From Corynebacterium flavescens (GTDB lineage: Bacteria; Actinomycetota; Actinomycetes; Mycobacteriales; Mycobacteriaceae), in NCBI RefSeq assembly GCF_008693105.1, contig NZ_VXKK01000045.1, forward strand, positions 18,896-82,895: a stretch of DNA of 64,000 nucleotides, read 5' to 3'. How positions within the stretch are numbered: the first letter of the stretch is position 1; every line of letters starts with the position of its first letter. Positions 9,274 to 18,985 of this stretch are shown one piece after another. The position numbers were made by a program, and so were the translations under genes. The notes beneath the pieces were generated by a model. That model was not told the DNA's origin. It made no database searches and saw only the letters and a program-made list of their open reading frames with translations.

Positions 9274-10770
9274 TTAGCGCTTCTGATAGAGCGCCTGCTT
9301 GCGGGCGAAGGCGGGATCGGAGGTGACGAGCACGCCCAGGTTACGGAAGATTCCCTCATCCACCGAGCCAAGGATGGTGGTGGTGTGGACGTCGCAGCCG
9401 GCCAATTCCCGCAGCTGCTCCAGGGCTCGGCGGGCGTTGTCATCGGTGGCGGCAGAGACCGAGAGCGCAATGAGCACCTCGTCGGTGTGCAGGCGTGGAT
9501 TGCGTGAACCCAGGTGGCGGGTCTTGAGCGTCTGGATAGGCTCGATTGCCCCTGGGGAGAGCAGGTGCACGCCGTCGTCGATTCCGGCTAAGTGCTTGAG
9601 CGCGTTGAGCACCATCGCCGCGGAACAACCAAGCAGTTCGGAGGTGCGGCCGGTGATGATAGTGCCATCGCCAAGCGCAATAGCCGCCGCCGGTTCCCCT
9701 GTCTCCTCAGCCCGGGCGCGGGCCGGGGCGACGACGAGGCGATCCTCGACCTTGATCTTCGCCTTGGCCATGACCACGGCCGCGCGATCTGACTTGGTGG
9801 AATCGCTACCGGTGCGCGCCTCCTCGACCAAGGCCTGGAAGTAGCGGCGGATGATCTCCTGGTTGGCGGCGGCGCGGCATACCTCATCATCGATGATGCA
9901 GAAGCCGGCCATATTCACTCCCATGTCCGTCGGGGACTGATAGGGAGTGGAGCCAGTCAGCTTCTCCAGCAACACCTTGAGCAGCGGAAAGGCTTCGACG
10001 TCGCGATTGTAGTTGACGGTGGACTCGCCGTAGGCAGAAAGATGGAAATGATCGATGACATTGGCGTCATTGAGATCGACCGTGGCGGCCTCATAAGCAA
10101 GATTGACCGGGTGATCTAGCGGCAGGTTCCACACGGGGAAGGTCTCAAACTTGGCATAGCCTGCCCGGTTGCCACGACGAAACTCGTGGTAGACCTGCGA
10201 GAGCGCGGTAGCCAGCTTGCCTGAACCCGGACCCGGCGCGGTGACCACGACAACGTCACGGGAGGTCTCGACGAACTCGTTGCGCCCCAGCCCCTCCTCG
10301 GAGACAATGAGTTCGGTGTTCGCCGGATAACCGGGGATGACGCGGTGGCGCGCAACGTTGAGCCCCAACCTATGCAGGCGGTCTATGGTGGCCTCGGCCT
10401 GCACGTTTCCTTCCTCCAGCTGCGTCATCACCACGGTATTAACCAAGAAGCCACGCTGGCGGAATACGTCGACCAAGCGCAGGACGTCCTCCTCGTAGGA
10501 GATTCCCAGATCCGCGCGCACCTTGTGCCTGGCAATGTCCTTGGCGTTGATGCACACCAGGATCTCCACGTCTTCCTTGATGCGCTCGAGCATCGCAATC
10601 TTGTTATCCGGGCTAAAGCCGGGCAGCACCCGGGAGGCGTGCATGTCATCGAAGAGCTTGCCGCCCATTTCCAGGTAGAGCTTGCCGCCTATCTCCTTGC
10701 GCCGGGCTGCGATGTGCTCCGACTGCATCTCGATGTACTTCTCGCGGTCGAAACCTAATGTGCGCGCCAC
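9274..10770 (-). CDS. DUF1846 domain-containing protein
   Basis: A 498-aa cytoplasmic protein beginning (M)[19 protein letters not shown]. The family signature is seen in [20 protein letters not shown] and the P-loop-like [20 protein letters not shown]1846 proteins are conserved in many bacteria and have a solved fold, but no firmly established reaction; nucleotide binding is suggested by the GPGSGK stretch. The start is placed at GTG 10770 with a GAAAGG element upstream; a longer reading to 10887 adds 39 low-complexity residues that do not resemble the family. It diverges from the nei gene. Confidence 0.88.
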   Translation of the reverse strand: MARTLGFDREKYIEMQSEHIAARRKEIGGKLYLEMGGKLFDDMHASRVLPGFSPDNKIAMLERIKEDVEILVCINAKDIARHKVRADLGISYEEDVLRLVDVFRQRGFLVNTVVMTQLEEGNVQAEATIDRLHRLGLNVARHRVIPGYPANTELIVSEEGLGRNEFVETSRDVVVVTAPGPGSGKLATALSQVYHEFRRGNRAGYAKFETFPVWNLPLDHPVNLAYEAATVDLNDANVIDHFHLSAYGESTVNYNRDVEAFPLLKVLLEKLTGSTPYQSPTDMGVNMAGFCIIDDEVCRAAANQEIIRRYFQALVEEARTGSDSTKSDRAAVVMAKAKIKVEDRLVVAPARARAEETGEPAAAIALGDGTIITGRTSELLGCSAAMVLNALKHLAGIDDGVHLLSPGAIEPIQTLKTRHLGSRNPRLHTDEVLIALSVSAATDDNARRALEQLRELAGCDVHTTTILGSVDEGIFRNLGVLVTSDPAFARKQALYQKR

Positions 10771-10924
10771 GCCTCGGTGCCTTTCTACGTAGAGTATTTC
10801 GCTCTCCCCGGACAATCGGTTCTCAACTCTACTGCACCGCGTCGCTTCAGATTCTAAGCCTGCATTGCCGGGTGCAGTTGACCGCATTGTCTGCAGAGTC
10901 TCCCCCGCGTTCTAGAGTAGGTCT

Positions 10925-11737
10925 ATGCCCGAAGGTCACGTCATCCACCGTCTCGCCCGCACCCTCAATGCCGAATTCCGCGGCCAGGCACTGCACGTCA
11001 CCAGCCCCCAAGGCCGCTTTTCTGCGGAGGCAGCCCTCGTCACAGGCTCCCAACTCACCGTGGCAGAGGCCTTTGGCAAGCATCTCTTCTTGCACTTCGA
11101 CGCACCTCGCCCGGCGCATATCTTCTACATTCACTTAGGGCTCATCGGGCAGCTGCGCTTCGAGGACCCCGACGACCTGCACGGCCAGATTCGCCTGCAT
11201 TTGGCCACCGAAATCCGCGCGGCGAACCTCCGCGGACCGCAGTGGTGCCGCCTTATCACCGAGGAGGTTTACCACGCGGCCCTGGCCAAGATCGGCCAGG
11301 ATCCGTTGCGCGCGGACGCCGACCCGAAAGCAGTCTGGGCCAAGGTTCATCGCTCTCGGCGCGCCATCGGCTCCCTGCTCATGGATCAACACCTTTTTGC
11401 CGGTGTGGGCAATATCTACCGCGCGGAGGTGCTCTTTCGCCAGAAGATCTCGCCCTTCCGGCCCGGCAATCAGCTCACTGCAGCCGAGTTCGACGCCCTC
11501 TGGCAAGACTTGGTCGAGCTCATGGCTCAAGGCGTGGAAGCTGGACGCATCGATACCGTGCGGCCCGCCCACACCCCGGAGGCCATGGGCCGCGACCCGC
11601 GCCGCGACGATCACGGCGGCGAAGTCTACGTCTACCGCCGCGCCGGCCTCCCCTGTTATGTGTGCGGTAGCCCTATTAGCGAAAAGGTCATGGACGGGCG
11701 CAACCTGTTTTGGTGTCCGCACTGCCAGGCGGCTTAA
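10925..11737 (+). CDS. nei: Fpg/Nei-family DNA glycosylase/AP lyase (endonuclease VIII-like)
   Basis: It excises oxidised bases from DNA and cleaves at the abasic site. The mature N-terminus PEGHVIHRLAR contains the catalytic Pro2 and Glu3 of the Nei branch (His rather than Leu after PEG). The helix-two-turn-helix region includes DQHLFAGVGNIYRAEVLF (about 156-173). The C-terminal zinc finger CYVCG...FWCPHCQ closes the 270-aa protein. The class looks like mycobacterial Nei2 more than Fpg. The gene diverges from the DUF1846 gene and ends 86 bp before a convergent hypothetical pair. Confidence 0.92.
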   Translation: MPEGHVIHRLARTLNAEFRGQALHVTSPQGRFSAEAALVTGSQLTVAEAFGKHLFLHFDAPRPAHIFYIHLGLIGQLRFEDPDDLHGQIRLHLATEIRAANLRGPQWCRLITEEVYHAALAKIGQDPLRADADPKAVWAKVHRSRRAIGSLLMDQHLFAGVGNIYRAEVLFRQKISPFRPGNQLTAAEFDALWQDLVELMAQGVEAGRIDTVRPAHTPEAMGRDPRRDDHGGEVYVYRRAGLPCYVCGSPISEKVMDGRNLFWCPHCQAA

Positions 11738-11823
11738 GTCAGGCTTGTCTTCCTCGCCGAGCCGCATCTTCAACGTTCAGGCGCGTTTCGCCTTCGTTGT
11801 GGATCGGGGTTCTACCCCGGAGT

Positions 11824-12105
11824 TCAACCCTGGTTTTCGACCCTAACATTCGCGGTGTAGATAGCTTCTTTGAAACCCAAGTCGTGGCCTTCTATTATCT
11901 CCCGTGCAGACTCAGCGACGTTGATCATCGAGCCTTGCTTGGTTTCTATCCCTACCCCAAATGATAGGTAGAGGGCAGGTTGTTCTACTAGCATCGGCAC
12001 ATAAGCCCACGCACCATCAACCTGGTCTAAGTACCAGCAGCCAAGCAAGTACGTGATGAGTTCTTGGCGCTCAGTACTGTCCAGATCAAAATCCCGGATG
12101 GCCAT
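11824..12105 (-). CDS. Hypothetical protein (second gene of a small pair)
   Basis: A 93-aa acidic protein (MAIRDFDLDSTERQELIT...) with no membrane segment and no motif I recognise. Its ATG overlaps the stop of the 59-aa gene upstream in a TAATG arrangement, so the two are almost certainly translated together. The tight coupling of two small genes of unknown function between conserved housekeeping genes resembles an immunity or antitoxin module, but nothing in the sequence proves this. Confidence 0.6.
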   Translation of the reverse strand: MAIRDFDLDSTERQELITYLLGCWYLDQVDGAWAYVPMLVEQPALYLSFGVGIETKQGSMINVAESAREIIEGHDLGFKEAIYTANVRVENQG

Positions 12106-12284
12106 TAGTGAATCTCTGGAAAGTCACTCCCTGAGAAATCGGCTACATCACAATCTGGATGCACCAGCGGGTTCTCTCCTGTTTGAAACCGGGCGAGCAT
12201 AGCCCCGGACTCTTCATCCAGTTTCTGTAGCCGCGGCCGATAGGAACCGCGATTACCGTCTACGTTTTCGCCGCTATCTTTCAA
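12105..12284 (-). CDS. Small hypothetical protein (first gene of the pair)
   Basis: A 59-aa reading frame starting at TTG 12284 with AAGGAG 9 bases upstream, ending in TAA that shares its last base with the ATG of the 93-aa gene. The product is hydrophilic (MKDSGENVDGNRGSYRPRLQ at the N-terminus, then a GENPLVHPDCDVADF stretch). The ribosome site and coupled stop/start make it a real gene candidate despite its size. I do not recognise the family. Confidence 0.55.
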   Translation of the reverse strand: MKDSGENVDGNRGSYRPRLQKLDEESGAMLARFQTGENPLVHPDCDVADFSGSDFPEIH

Positions 12285-12368
12285 TGAACTGCGCTCCTTG
12301 TCTGAGATCTCTATCGAAGTATTGCTGCCTCAATTGTCACTCAATACTCGAGCCTATTAGAGGTATTC

Positions 12369-14012
12369 GTGCCTAGACTCGGTGACATGCGTAAAGCCTT
12401 CACTGTCGAATCCGTCCGCGCCGCCGAATCCGCGCTCCTGGCGCAGCAACGCTTCCCCGATGAACTCATGCGCCTGGCTGCGCGCGGGGTCGCCGCTACT
12501 GCCGCCGCCATGCTCGATGCCCACTCCGGGCGGCGCGTGCTCGTCCTTGTCGGTCCCGGCGGCAATGGCGGGGATGGCCTTTATGCGGGGGCTTTCCTCG
12601 CCGCGCAGGGCTATGCGGTGGATGCTTATCCCATCGCAGGGGTCTCACACCACAGCGCGGGCGCGGCTTTTAGCGCGGCTGGCGGCCGCTTCCTTAAGCC
12701 GGAGGACACACAGATAGCAGAGCTGCCAGACTCCACTGCCTTGCTTATCGATGCCGTGGCGGGACTGGCCTCCGCCCGCGGGCTGGCCGGTCTGGGCCTT
12801 GAGTTCTACCGCCAGGCCCACTCTCGCGGCGTGCCGGTGCTGGCCATCGACATGCCCACCGGCATTGATGCGGATACCGGCGTTGCCGCCGCCGATGCTG
12901 TCCACGCCACGGTCACTGTCAGTTTCGGCCTGGCGCGCGCCGGGCAGATAGCAGCGCCCGAGTGCGGCGAGGTGGTCTTATGCGATCTGCAGCTGCCCGG
13001 CGCGGCGCGTAGCTTCGCCGAAGAGCTCGAACAAGGCGGAGTACAGGGCGCGAACTCGGCCGGCGCGCCCGTCGGCGCGATAGCCTATGAGCCCACGCTG
13101 CCCGCCACCTATGGGTGGCCCAGCGAATCGATCCGCGATACCCACGGCGGCTGGGCCACGGCGCCACGCCCGGTGGGTTGCACCGGCCCGATCATCGATC
13201 CCACACCGCGTGCATCCAGCGATAAGTACAGCGGCGGGGTCGCCGCCATCTGTGCAGGTAGCAAGCGCTATCCGGGCGCGGGCATCCTCGCCGCCACGGG
13301 CGCGGTTCGTGCCACGCCCTCGATGGTGCGGGTGGTGGGCAACGCGGAGACCGTCCAGCACCTGCCCGAGGTGGTCCTCCACGCCGATGCCAAGGATGTC
13401 CACGCCCAATGCTGGGTGGTGGGCCCGGGCCGCGGAACGGATGAGGCGGCGCGCGCGGAGCTCGAGTATCTGCTCACCCACTACACTCAGCCCCTGCTTG
13501 TCGACGCCGATGCCATCACCCTCCTCTCCCTCCACCCCAGCCTGCGCCAGTTGCTCAAGGCACACGGGCTGGTCATTCTCAGCCCGCATGCCGGCGAATT
13601 CACCCGCATCTATGAGGCTACTTTTTTACGCGACCTCGATCCGCGGCGCGGGGTCGCCGCCAACGTCCGCGAGCTGGCCGCCGCGCTCGGGTGTTTCGTG
13701 CTGCATAAGGGCCGCAATACCGTCGTGGCGGGGCCACATACCGGGGCTTTCGCATTCAATGCGGGGCATTCCTACGCAGCAACGCCCGGTTCCGGGGACG
13801 TGCTCTCCGGAATCATCGGTGCTGTGCTGGCGCAGCTTCACCACGCGGGTGAGATGGACATTGTCCATGAGTTGCTGCACGCCGCCACCATCCACCAGCA
13901 CGCTGCTGCTATCGCCGCGCAGACCCCAGAGGGCATGGGCATCTGTTCGGCCTCCCAGATTGCTGCGGCCGTGCCTCAGGCCGTCGCGCGCCTCCTGCAC
14001 GCCCAGCGCTAA
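12369..14012 (+). CDS. nnr: Bifunctional NAD(P)H-hydrate epimerase / ADP-dependent dehydratase
   Basis: It repairs hydrated NAD(P)H: the N-terminal YjeF domain epimerises R- and S-NAD(P)HX and the C-terminal ribokinase-like domain dehydrates the S form using ADP. The 547-aa length fits the fused enzyme. The epimerase motif VGPGGNGGDG is at 61-70 and IDMPTGIDADTG follows near 160; the dehydratase signature AATPGSGDVLSGIIGA lies at about 470-485. The GTG at 12369 has no ribosome site, and an ATG at 12387 (MRKAFTVESV) is an equally good start, so the first six residues are uncertain. Confidence 0.92.
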   Translation: MPRLGDMRKAFTVESVRAAESALLAQQRFPDELMRLAARGVAATAAAMLDAHSGRRVLVLVGPGGNGGDGLYAGAFLAAQGYAVDAYPIAGVSHHSAGAAFSAAGGRFLKPEDTQIAELPDSTALLIDAVAGLASARGLAGLGLEFYRQAHSRGVPVLAIDMPTGIDADTGVAAADAVHATVTVSFGLARAGQIAAPECGEVVLCDLQLPGAARSFAEELEQGGVQGANSAGAPVGAIAYEPTLPATYGWPSESIRDTHGGWATAPRPVGCTGPIIDPTPRASSDKYSGGVAAICAGSKRYPGAGILAATGAVRATPSMVRVVGNAETVQHLPEVVLHADAKDVHAQCWVVGPGRGTDEAARAELEYLLTHYTQPLLVDADAITLLSLHPSLRQLLKAHGLVILSPHAGEFTRIYEATFLRDLDPRRGVAANVRELAAALGCFVLHKGRNTVVAGPHTGAFAFNAGHSYAATPGSGDVLSGIIGAVLAQLHHAGEMDIVHELLHAATIHQHAAAIAAQTPEGMGICSASQIAAAVPQAVARLLHAQR

Positions 14013-14090
14013 GCGGCTTAGGAGCTCACTCGCTAGAGCTCAGTAGGTGGATCAGTATAGAGCCTTCGAGACCCATATACACTGAACACC

Positions 14091-14879
14091 ATGGCAAAAA
14101 CCCTGTGGGCGGTAAGTGATCTCCACACCACCTTTGCGGAAAACCAGCAGGTGGTGGAGGAGTTTGCTCCGCACAATCCTGGTGACTGGCTCATCGTGGC
14201 CGGTGACGTGGCCGAGCGCATCCCCGACGTGGTGCGCACGCTGCGGCTGCTGAGTGAGCGCTTCGCCAAGGTGATCTGGGTGCCGGGAAACCACGAGCTT
14301 TTCAATCGCAAGTCTGATCGCTTCAACGGCAAGGCGCGCTACCGCATGCTGGTGGGCCAGCTACGCGTCCTCGGTGTGGTGACGCCTGAGGATCCTTTCC
14401 CACGCTTCGGGGATGCGGCGGTCTGCCCGCTTTTTACCCTTTACGATTATTCCTTCCGGCCCGCCGGGCTCAGCGCGCGGCAGGCTATCGACGCCGCCAA
14501 GATCAAGCTGGATGATGAGCTGGCTATTGCTCCCTACGTGGACATCCCGCAATGGTGTGCGGAGCGGATTGAATACTCCGAGGCACGCCTGGAGGAGACC
14601 CCGGGCCCGAAGATCCTGGTCAACCACTGGCCGCTGGTGGAGGAAGCAACACACCGCCTGCTGCACAGGGAAATCGCGCTATGGTGCGGCACGCGTGCCA
14701 CCCGGGATTGGGCCAAGCGCTTTAATGCCCGGATGGCCATCCACGGCCACCTGCACATCCCCGCCGAGACGCGGGTGGATGGCATCAGCCACGTCGAGGT
14801 TTCTTTGGGCTACCCCTTCGAGACCTACCGCGAGGAGCTGCGGCGGCCGTGGCCCTTCCCAGTCATGCAGATTCCTTGA
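14091..14879 (+). CDS. Metallophosphoesterase
   Basis: A 262-aa calcineurin-like phosphoesterase. The metal-binding blocks are present in order: SDLHTT with D10 and H12, AGDVAE about 39-44, PGNHELF about 64-70, and NHWPLV then HGHLHIP near 180 and 221. The substrate cannot be read from sequence; the family includes nucleotide and phospho-ester hydrolases. It begins at ATG 14091, about 80 bp after nnr, and is followed by the DUF364 gene on the same strand. Confidence 0.86.
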   Translation: MAKTLWAVSDLHTTFAENQQVVEEFAPHNPGDWLIVAGDVAERIPDVVRTLRLLSERFAKVIWVPGNHELFNRKSDRFNGKARYRMLVGQLRVLGVVTPEDPFPRFGDAAVCPLFTLYDYSFRPAGLSARQAIDAAKIKLDDELAIAPYVDIPQWCAERIEYSEARLEETPGPKILVNHWPLVEEATHRLLHREIALWCGTRATRDWAKRFNARMAIHGHLHIPAETRVDGISHVEVSLGYPFETYREELRRPWPFPVMQIP

Positions 14880-14991
14880 GTATGTGCTGTCAGCTCGGTG
14901 AAAATAACGTAGGCTAATCCGCGCCTGCCCTCTAGCATTATCCATGCGCGCCTACACTGGTGCAGATTCACTAAGAGGCGGAGGATTTCAC

Positions 14992-15804
14992 ATGTCAGCA
15001 TGGGACCTGTATGACGAGCTCATCGACGCGATTCCGCGCGATATTACCGTGGTGCGTGCCGCTCAGGGCCCGCGGTGGACGCGCATTTATACCAACAACC
15101 CCAGCTGCGGCATCGCGCTGACCATGAGTGCTTCCTCGCGCCCAGCGCAGATGATGGATGATTATGTGGGGATTCCGGTGCGCGCCATAGCCCAGCTTTC
15201 CAAGAGTTGGAACTTCTCCGAGGCCTCCTTTGGGCTGGCAGCGTTGAATTCCTATTATTCCACCGCGTCCGTGGCCGCCGAGCATGGCTTTGTTATAGAT
15301 CCAGCCGGTGCTGCAGCTGTTTCTTCAGGCGGGAGCGCAGCTGCGGGCGTGTCCTGGGACCGCGTGTTTAGTCCCTTCAGCGAACGAGTGACGGGCAAGA
15401 AGGTTGCCGTCATTGGCCACTTCCCCTTCGCGCCGAAAGCACTGCACTCAGCCGCGGAGTTCTACATGCTCGAGCGCCAGCTCAACGAGGGCGATTACCC
15501 GGATTCCGCCGCCGAGTACCTCTTGCCGGAGTGCGATTTCGTCTTCATCTCCGGCTCGGCCTTTGTCAACAAGACGGCACCGCGCCTGATAGAGCTCTCG
15601 CGGCAGGCACAGACCATTCTGCTGGGGCCTTCCACTCCCTTGGCCCCCGTCCTGCTTGAGGAGTACGGGGTGGATCAGATAGATGGGGTGGTCTCAGACA
15701 AGCCGCTGGCTACCTTTGAGGCGCTGGGTGAGGAAGATAACGTTTCCAGCTGGGCCAACGGACACATCGTGGAGCGCGGAGCAGGGGTAGCCCTTAGCCG
15801 ATGA
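14992..15804 (+). CDS. DUF364 / DUF4213 domain protein
   Basis: A 270-aa protein from ATG 14992 (MSAWDLYDELIDAI) with a clear GGAGG 7 bases upstream; an upstream in-frame start at 14944 lacks one. The N-terminal part matches DUF4213 (an enolase-N-like fold) and the C-terminal part the Rossmann-like DUF364, with VAVIGHFPFAPK around 156 and ILLGPSTPLAPVLLEEYGVD near 223. The family is linked in the literature to heavy-metal chelation or chelate biosynthesis, with no firm reaction. Its end overlaps the convergent VanZ gene by 11 bp. Confidence 0.8.
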   Translation: MSAWDLYDELIDAIPRDITVVRAAQGPRWTRIYTNNPSCGIALTMSASSRPAQMMDDYVGIPVRAIAQLSKSWNFSEASFGLAALNSYYSTASVAAEHGFVIDPAGAAAVSSGGSAAAGVSWDRVFSPFSERVTGKKVAVIGHFPFAPKALHSAAEFYMLERQLNEGDYPDSAAEYLLPECDFVFISGSAFVNKTAPRLIELSRQAQTILLGPSTPLAPVLLEEYGVDQIDGVVSDKPLATFEALGEEDNVSSWANGHIVERGAGVALSR

Positions 15805-16423
15805 TGCCGGCGAGGTTCGCACCAACTATGGCCACGAGCAGCCCGCAGCCCACCGCTGTTATGGCGCGCAGCGCTGTGAGGCGGCGGCCTTTATCTAGGT
15901 GTGCGTAGACGCCGGTGCCCACGGCGGCGCCGAGCGTGTTGAAGATGACATCATCGATATCGCTAAAGCCGATGGCGAAGATGTACTGCGCCGCCTCGAT
16001 ACCCAGACTAAGTAGAAATCCTAAGAAAACGGTGCCCCCCACGCCGAAGGAAAGGCGCCGCAAGCTGGGGCGCGCGGCCTTGCCCAAGGTCTTGCCTACC
16101 GCCAGCGCGGTGGCTCCAAAGGGCATAAAGAGCAGCATATTTCCGAATGTGTTCAGCCACGGCACGTACCACAGCGAGGCCCGACGGAAGCCGCCCAATG
16201 GCCAGAGGTTGAGGTCACGGGTGGCGTGCGCCGAGGCGTCGACAATGCCCGGGATGTGCAGCAGCGTCCTAGCCAAGGTCACCACCGCGATGACAGCAAG
16301 CACCACGATCGCGACGGCACCCAGGCGCCAGCCCACCGAATGTGGGCGGCGCTGGGAACGCGCGGGTCGTGCCGCGGCGAGCCTATTGCGTGGGTGAATC
16401 TGCATCGTGTCTAAGAAAACCAT
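15794..16423 (-). CDS. VanZ-like family membrane protein
   Basis: A 209-aa protein with a basic N-terminal tail (about 35 residues) and four hydrophobic segments. The VanZ-like core is visible: NLWPLGGF, TFGNMLLFMPFGATAL, IEAAQYIFAIGFSDIDDVIFNTLGAAVG. VanZ-type proteins are integral membrane proteins linked to teicoplanin tolerance in enterococci, but most chromosomal members have no assigned role. The start may be the ATG at 16423 or the one at 16405 (MQIHPRN). It converges on the DUF364 gene and diverges from acuI. Confidence 0.82.
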   Translation of the reverse strand: MVFLDTMQIHPRNRLAAARPARSQRRPHSVGWRLGAVAIVVLAVIAVVTLARTLLHIPGIVDASAHATRDLNLWPLGGFRRASLWYVPWLNTFGNMLLFMPFGATALAVGKTLGKAARPSLRRLSFGVGGTVFLGFLLSLGIEAAQYIFAIGFSDIDDVIFNTLGAAVGTGVYAHLDKGRRLTALRAITAVGCGLLVAIVGANLAGIIG

Positions 16424-16511
16424 AGTGGGTGAATCCTACAAGTCCTACCACGCCACGGTCTGTCCGAGAGCTGAGAAAACACTGCGCCACTAAGTGCGTA
16501 CGATGGTGCCC

Positions 16512-17483
16512 ATGAGCACACTTTTGGTTACCCGTAATGCAGACAACACCATCACGCACTCTTTTGAGGAGGGGTCCTATCTCAACGAGGGGGACGTCCT
16601 CGTTGACGTCACCCATTCCTCGCTCAACTACAAAGATGCGATGGCTCTCGACGGAAACAAGGGAGTGATGCGGGTAAATCCCTTGGTGCCTGGCATCGAC
16701 ATCGTGGGAACCGTGGCGCGCTCCGCAGTGGAGCGCCTGCCGGTGGGCTCACTCGTGGCCTCCTTTGGTGATGGCTTGGGCGAGTTCCGCCACGGTGGCT
16801 ACACGGATTCCCAGCGCGTGAACTCTTATGCCACCGTCGCTATCCCCGCGCAGTTCACCGCCGAGCAGGCCGCCGCCATTGGCACCGCCGGCTATACCGC
16901 CGCGCTCTGTGTCAACGCGCTGAGCACCCACGAGGTGCCCGAGGGCCCGATCTTGGTCACCGGTGCCACCGGCGGCGTGGGCTCAGTGGCCGTCAATATC
17001 CTGGCCAACAAGGGCTACGAGGTGCATGCTTTGACCGGTCGCGTCCAAGAGCACGGCGACTATCTGCACCGCATCGGCGCCGCGGAGGTCATCGACCGCG
17101 CCGAGTTTGCCGTGCCTGGCCGCCCGCTGCAGAAGGCCCACTACGCCGGCGCGGTAGATACTTCCGGTTCGACAGTCTTGGCCAATGTTCTAGCGCAGTT
17201 GCAGTGGGGAGGCGTGGTTGCCGCGACAGGCATGGCCGCCGGCGCGGACTTGCCCTCCTCCGTCATGCCCTTCATCTTGCGCAATGTCACCCTTGCGGGA
17301 GTGAACTCGGTCGATGCTCCCTTGGATTATCGCAACGAGGCCTGGCGCCTGCTGTCGTCCAAGCTCGACATGGAGGTCCTTGATTCTTTTACGGAGACCA
17401 TCGCCTTGCCCCAGGTCATCGATGCAGGCAAGGAACTGCTCGCCGGTTCCCGCCACGGGCGCACCGTGGTCACCATCAGCTAA
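16512..17483 (+). CDS. acuI: Acrylyl-CoA reductase-type quinone oxidoreductase (MDR family, YhdH/AcuI)
   Basis: An NADPH-dependent medium-chain reductase of 323 aa. The N-terminal GroES-like domain carries SLNYKDAMAL and the nucleotide-binding domain has VTGATGGVGSVAVNILA about residue 145-160. The absence of the zinc-binding Cys cluster and the YKDAM motif place it in the YhdH/AcuI branch, which reduces acrylyl-CoA to propionyl-CoA. I use ATG 16512 (MSTLLVTRN); GTG 16494 and ATG 16503 are possible. A strong bidirectional terminator follows. Confidence 0.85.
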   Translation: MSTLLVTRNADNTITHSFEEGSYLNEGDVLVDVTHSSLNYKDAMALDGNKGVMRVNPLVPGIDIVGTVARSAVERLPVGSLVASFGDGLGEFRHGGYTDSQRVNSYATVAIPAQFTAEQAAAIGTAGYTAALCVNALSTHEVPEGPILVTGATGGVGSVAVNILANKGYEVHALTGRVQEHGDYLHRIGAAEVIDRAEFAVPGRPLQKAHYAGAVDTSGSTVLANVLAQLQWGGVVAATGMAAGADLPSSVMPFILRNVTLAGVNSVDAPLDYRNEAWRLLSSKLDMEVLDSFTETIALPQVIDAGKELLAGSRHGRTVVTIS

Positions 17484-17499
17484 GGCAACCACAGGGACA

Positions 17500-17557
17500 A
17501 GGCCCAGCGGCTGAGGGAATAGCTTTTCCCCTCAGCTGCCGGGCCTTTCTTTCTTTA
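17500..17557. terminator. Bidirectional rho-independent terminator between acuI and the MHS transporter gene
   Basis: The left arm at 17500-17517 pairs with the right arm at 17529-17546 over 18 positions with only an A-C mismatch and a G-T wobble, enclosing an 11-nt loop. A pyrimidine run (TTTCTTTCTTT) follows on the + strand and the convergent genes end on both sides, so it can serve both. Confidence 0.85.
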
Positions 17558-17569
17558 CGATGCCGCGTG

Positions 17570-18895
17570 CTAGACGTGCAGGTCGCGGTCCTGAATGCCC
17601 TTGGGGATAAGGGCCACGCCGATCAGGGAGACACAGGTTATGCCGATGGCGTAGGCGGCAATAGCCATGGAGGTCTGGAACTGCGTGTAGAGCATCTCGG
17701 CGATCATGGGGGCGAAGGCGCCGCCGATGATGGAGCCGAAGGCGTAGCCAATGGATACACCGGACAAACGCACGCGGACGGGGAACATCTCCGCATAAAG
17801 CGCGGACTGCGGGCCATAAGTCGCACCCAACAAGAGGCCCAGGATGACTACCGCGCCGCCGAAGATGAACAGGTTAGCGGAATCAACTGCGAGCCAGACC
17901 GGCACTGCCCACACGGCAAGCGCGATGTAGCCGAGGATGAACATCTTCTTGCGTCCCACGCGGTCGGAGAGGTGGCCGAAGTACAAGGTGCCGATGAACC
18001 AACCCACCGAGGCAACGAGTGCGACGGCGAGGGCGTCGGTGCGGGTGTAGCCCACCACCTTGGTGCCATAGGAGGTGAAGTAGGCGATGACGAAGTAGCC
18101 CACCGCGTTATTGGCGGCGAAGATAAGCGCGCACTTGACCACGGTGCCAAAGTGCTCCTTGAAGAGCACGGCCAGCGGCGCCGAGGACTTCTCCTTGAGC
18201 TGCTCGAGCTCGACGAAGGCGGGGGACTCCTCAACCACACGGCGGATGAAGTAGCCCACGACGATGAGCACTACCGAGGAGAGGAAGGGAATACGCCAGC
18301 CCCAGGCCACGAATTGCTCGGTGCTCAACACAGCAGAGAGGATGAGCATGAAGATGGTGGCCAGGAACATACCCAGGGGCACGCCAACCTGCGGGAAGGC
18401 ACCGAAGAGGCCGCGCTTCTTATAAGGAGCGTGCTCGACGGCGAGCATTGCCGCGCCACCCCACTCGCCGCCGGCGGAGAGTCCCTGCAGGATGCGCAGG
18501 CCCACCAGCAGGATGGGGGCGGCCATTCCGATGGCGGCGTAGTTGGGCAAAAGGCCCATGAGCATCGTGGCCATGCCCATGCCGAAAAGGGTGATGACAA
18601 GCACGGGCTTGCGCCCGATGCGGTCACCCAAGTGGCCGGCGATAATTGCGCCGAGCGGCCGGAAGAGGAAGGAAATACCCAGCGAGGCCCAGGAAATGAT
18701 CTGGGCCAGCGAGGCATTAGCGTTGGCTACGGGGTCGAAGTACTGGGAAGCAAAGATGAGGCCGGCGGCCTGGGCGTAGATGAAGAAGTCGAACCACTCG
18801 ATGGTGGTGCCGACCATGGAGCCCGCGAGCACGCGCTTGTGCTCTGAGGTGATGCCGGGCCCGTCTTTCTTGGGGCTTATGACTGGTGCAGACAC
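17570..18895 (-). CDS. MHS-type MFS transporter, candidate phenylacetate/aromatic acid uptake
   Basis: A 441-aa transporter with 12 predicted membrane segments. The metabolite:H+ symporter subfamily is shown by SMVGTTIEWFDFFIYAQAAG near the N-terminus, GDRIGRKPVLV after helix 3 and GHLSDRVGRKKMF in the central loop repeat. The start is set at GTG 18895, preceded by a weak GAGAAG; a longer reading to 18970 adds an arginine-rich stretch without homology. It sits 90 bp downstream of paaK on the same strand, which suggests uptake of phenylacetate or a related acid. Substrate is inference from position. Confidence 0.82.
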   Translation of the reverse strand: MSAPVISPKKDGPGITSEHKRVLAGSMVGTTIEWFDFFIYAQAAGLIFASQYFDPVANANASLAQIISWASLGISFLFRPLGAIIAGHLGDRIGRKPVLVITLFGMGMATMLMGLLPNYAAIGMAAPILLVGLRILQGLSAGGEWGGAAMLAVEHAPYKKRGLFGAFPQVGVPLGMFLATIFMLILSAVLSTEQFVAWGWRIPFLSSVVLIVVGYFIRRVVEESPAFVELEQLKEKSSAPLAVLFKEHFGTVVKCALIFAANNAVGYFVIAYFTSYGTKVVGYTRTDALAVALVASVGWFIGTLYFGHLSDRVGRKKMFILGYIALAVWAVPVWLAVDSANLFIFGGAVVILGLLLGATYGPQSALYAEMFPVRVRLSGVSIGYAFGSIIGGAFAPMIAEMLYTQFQTSMAIAAYAIGITCVSLIGVALIPKGIQDRDLHV

Positions 18896-18985
18896 AGGGT
18901 TTCTTCTCTCTATGGGTGCAGGGATGGGACGGTACGGTACGTTGCGTTGCCGAAAAAACGGAACCGCCATTGAAGTGCCGCGTGG

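Noticed and set aside
17567..18847. A 426-codon + strand frame opposite the MHS transporter, rich in His, Gly and Glu
   Set aside because: Antisense shadow of a membrane protein gene; composition is the mirror of hydrophobic codons.
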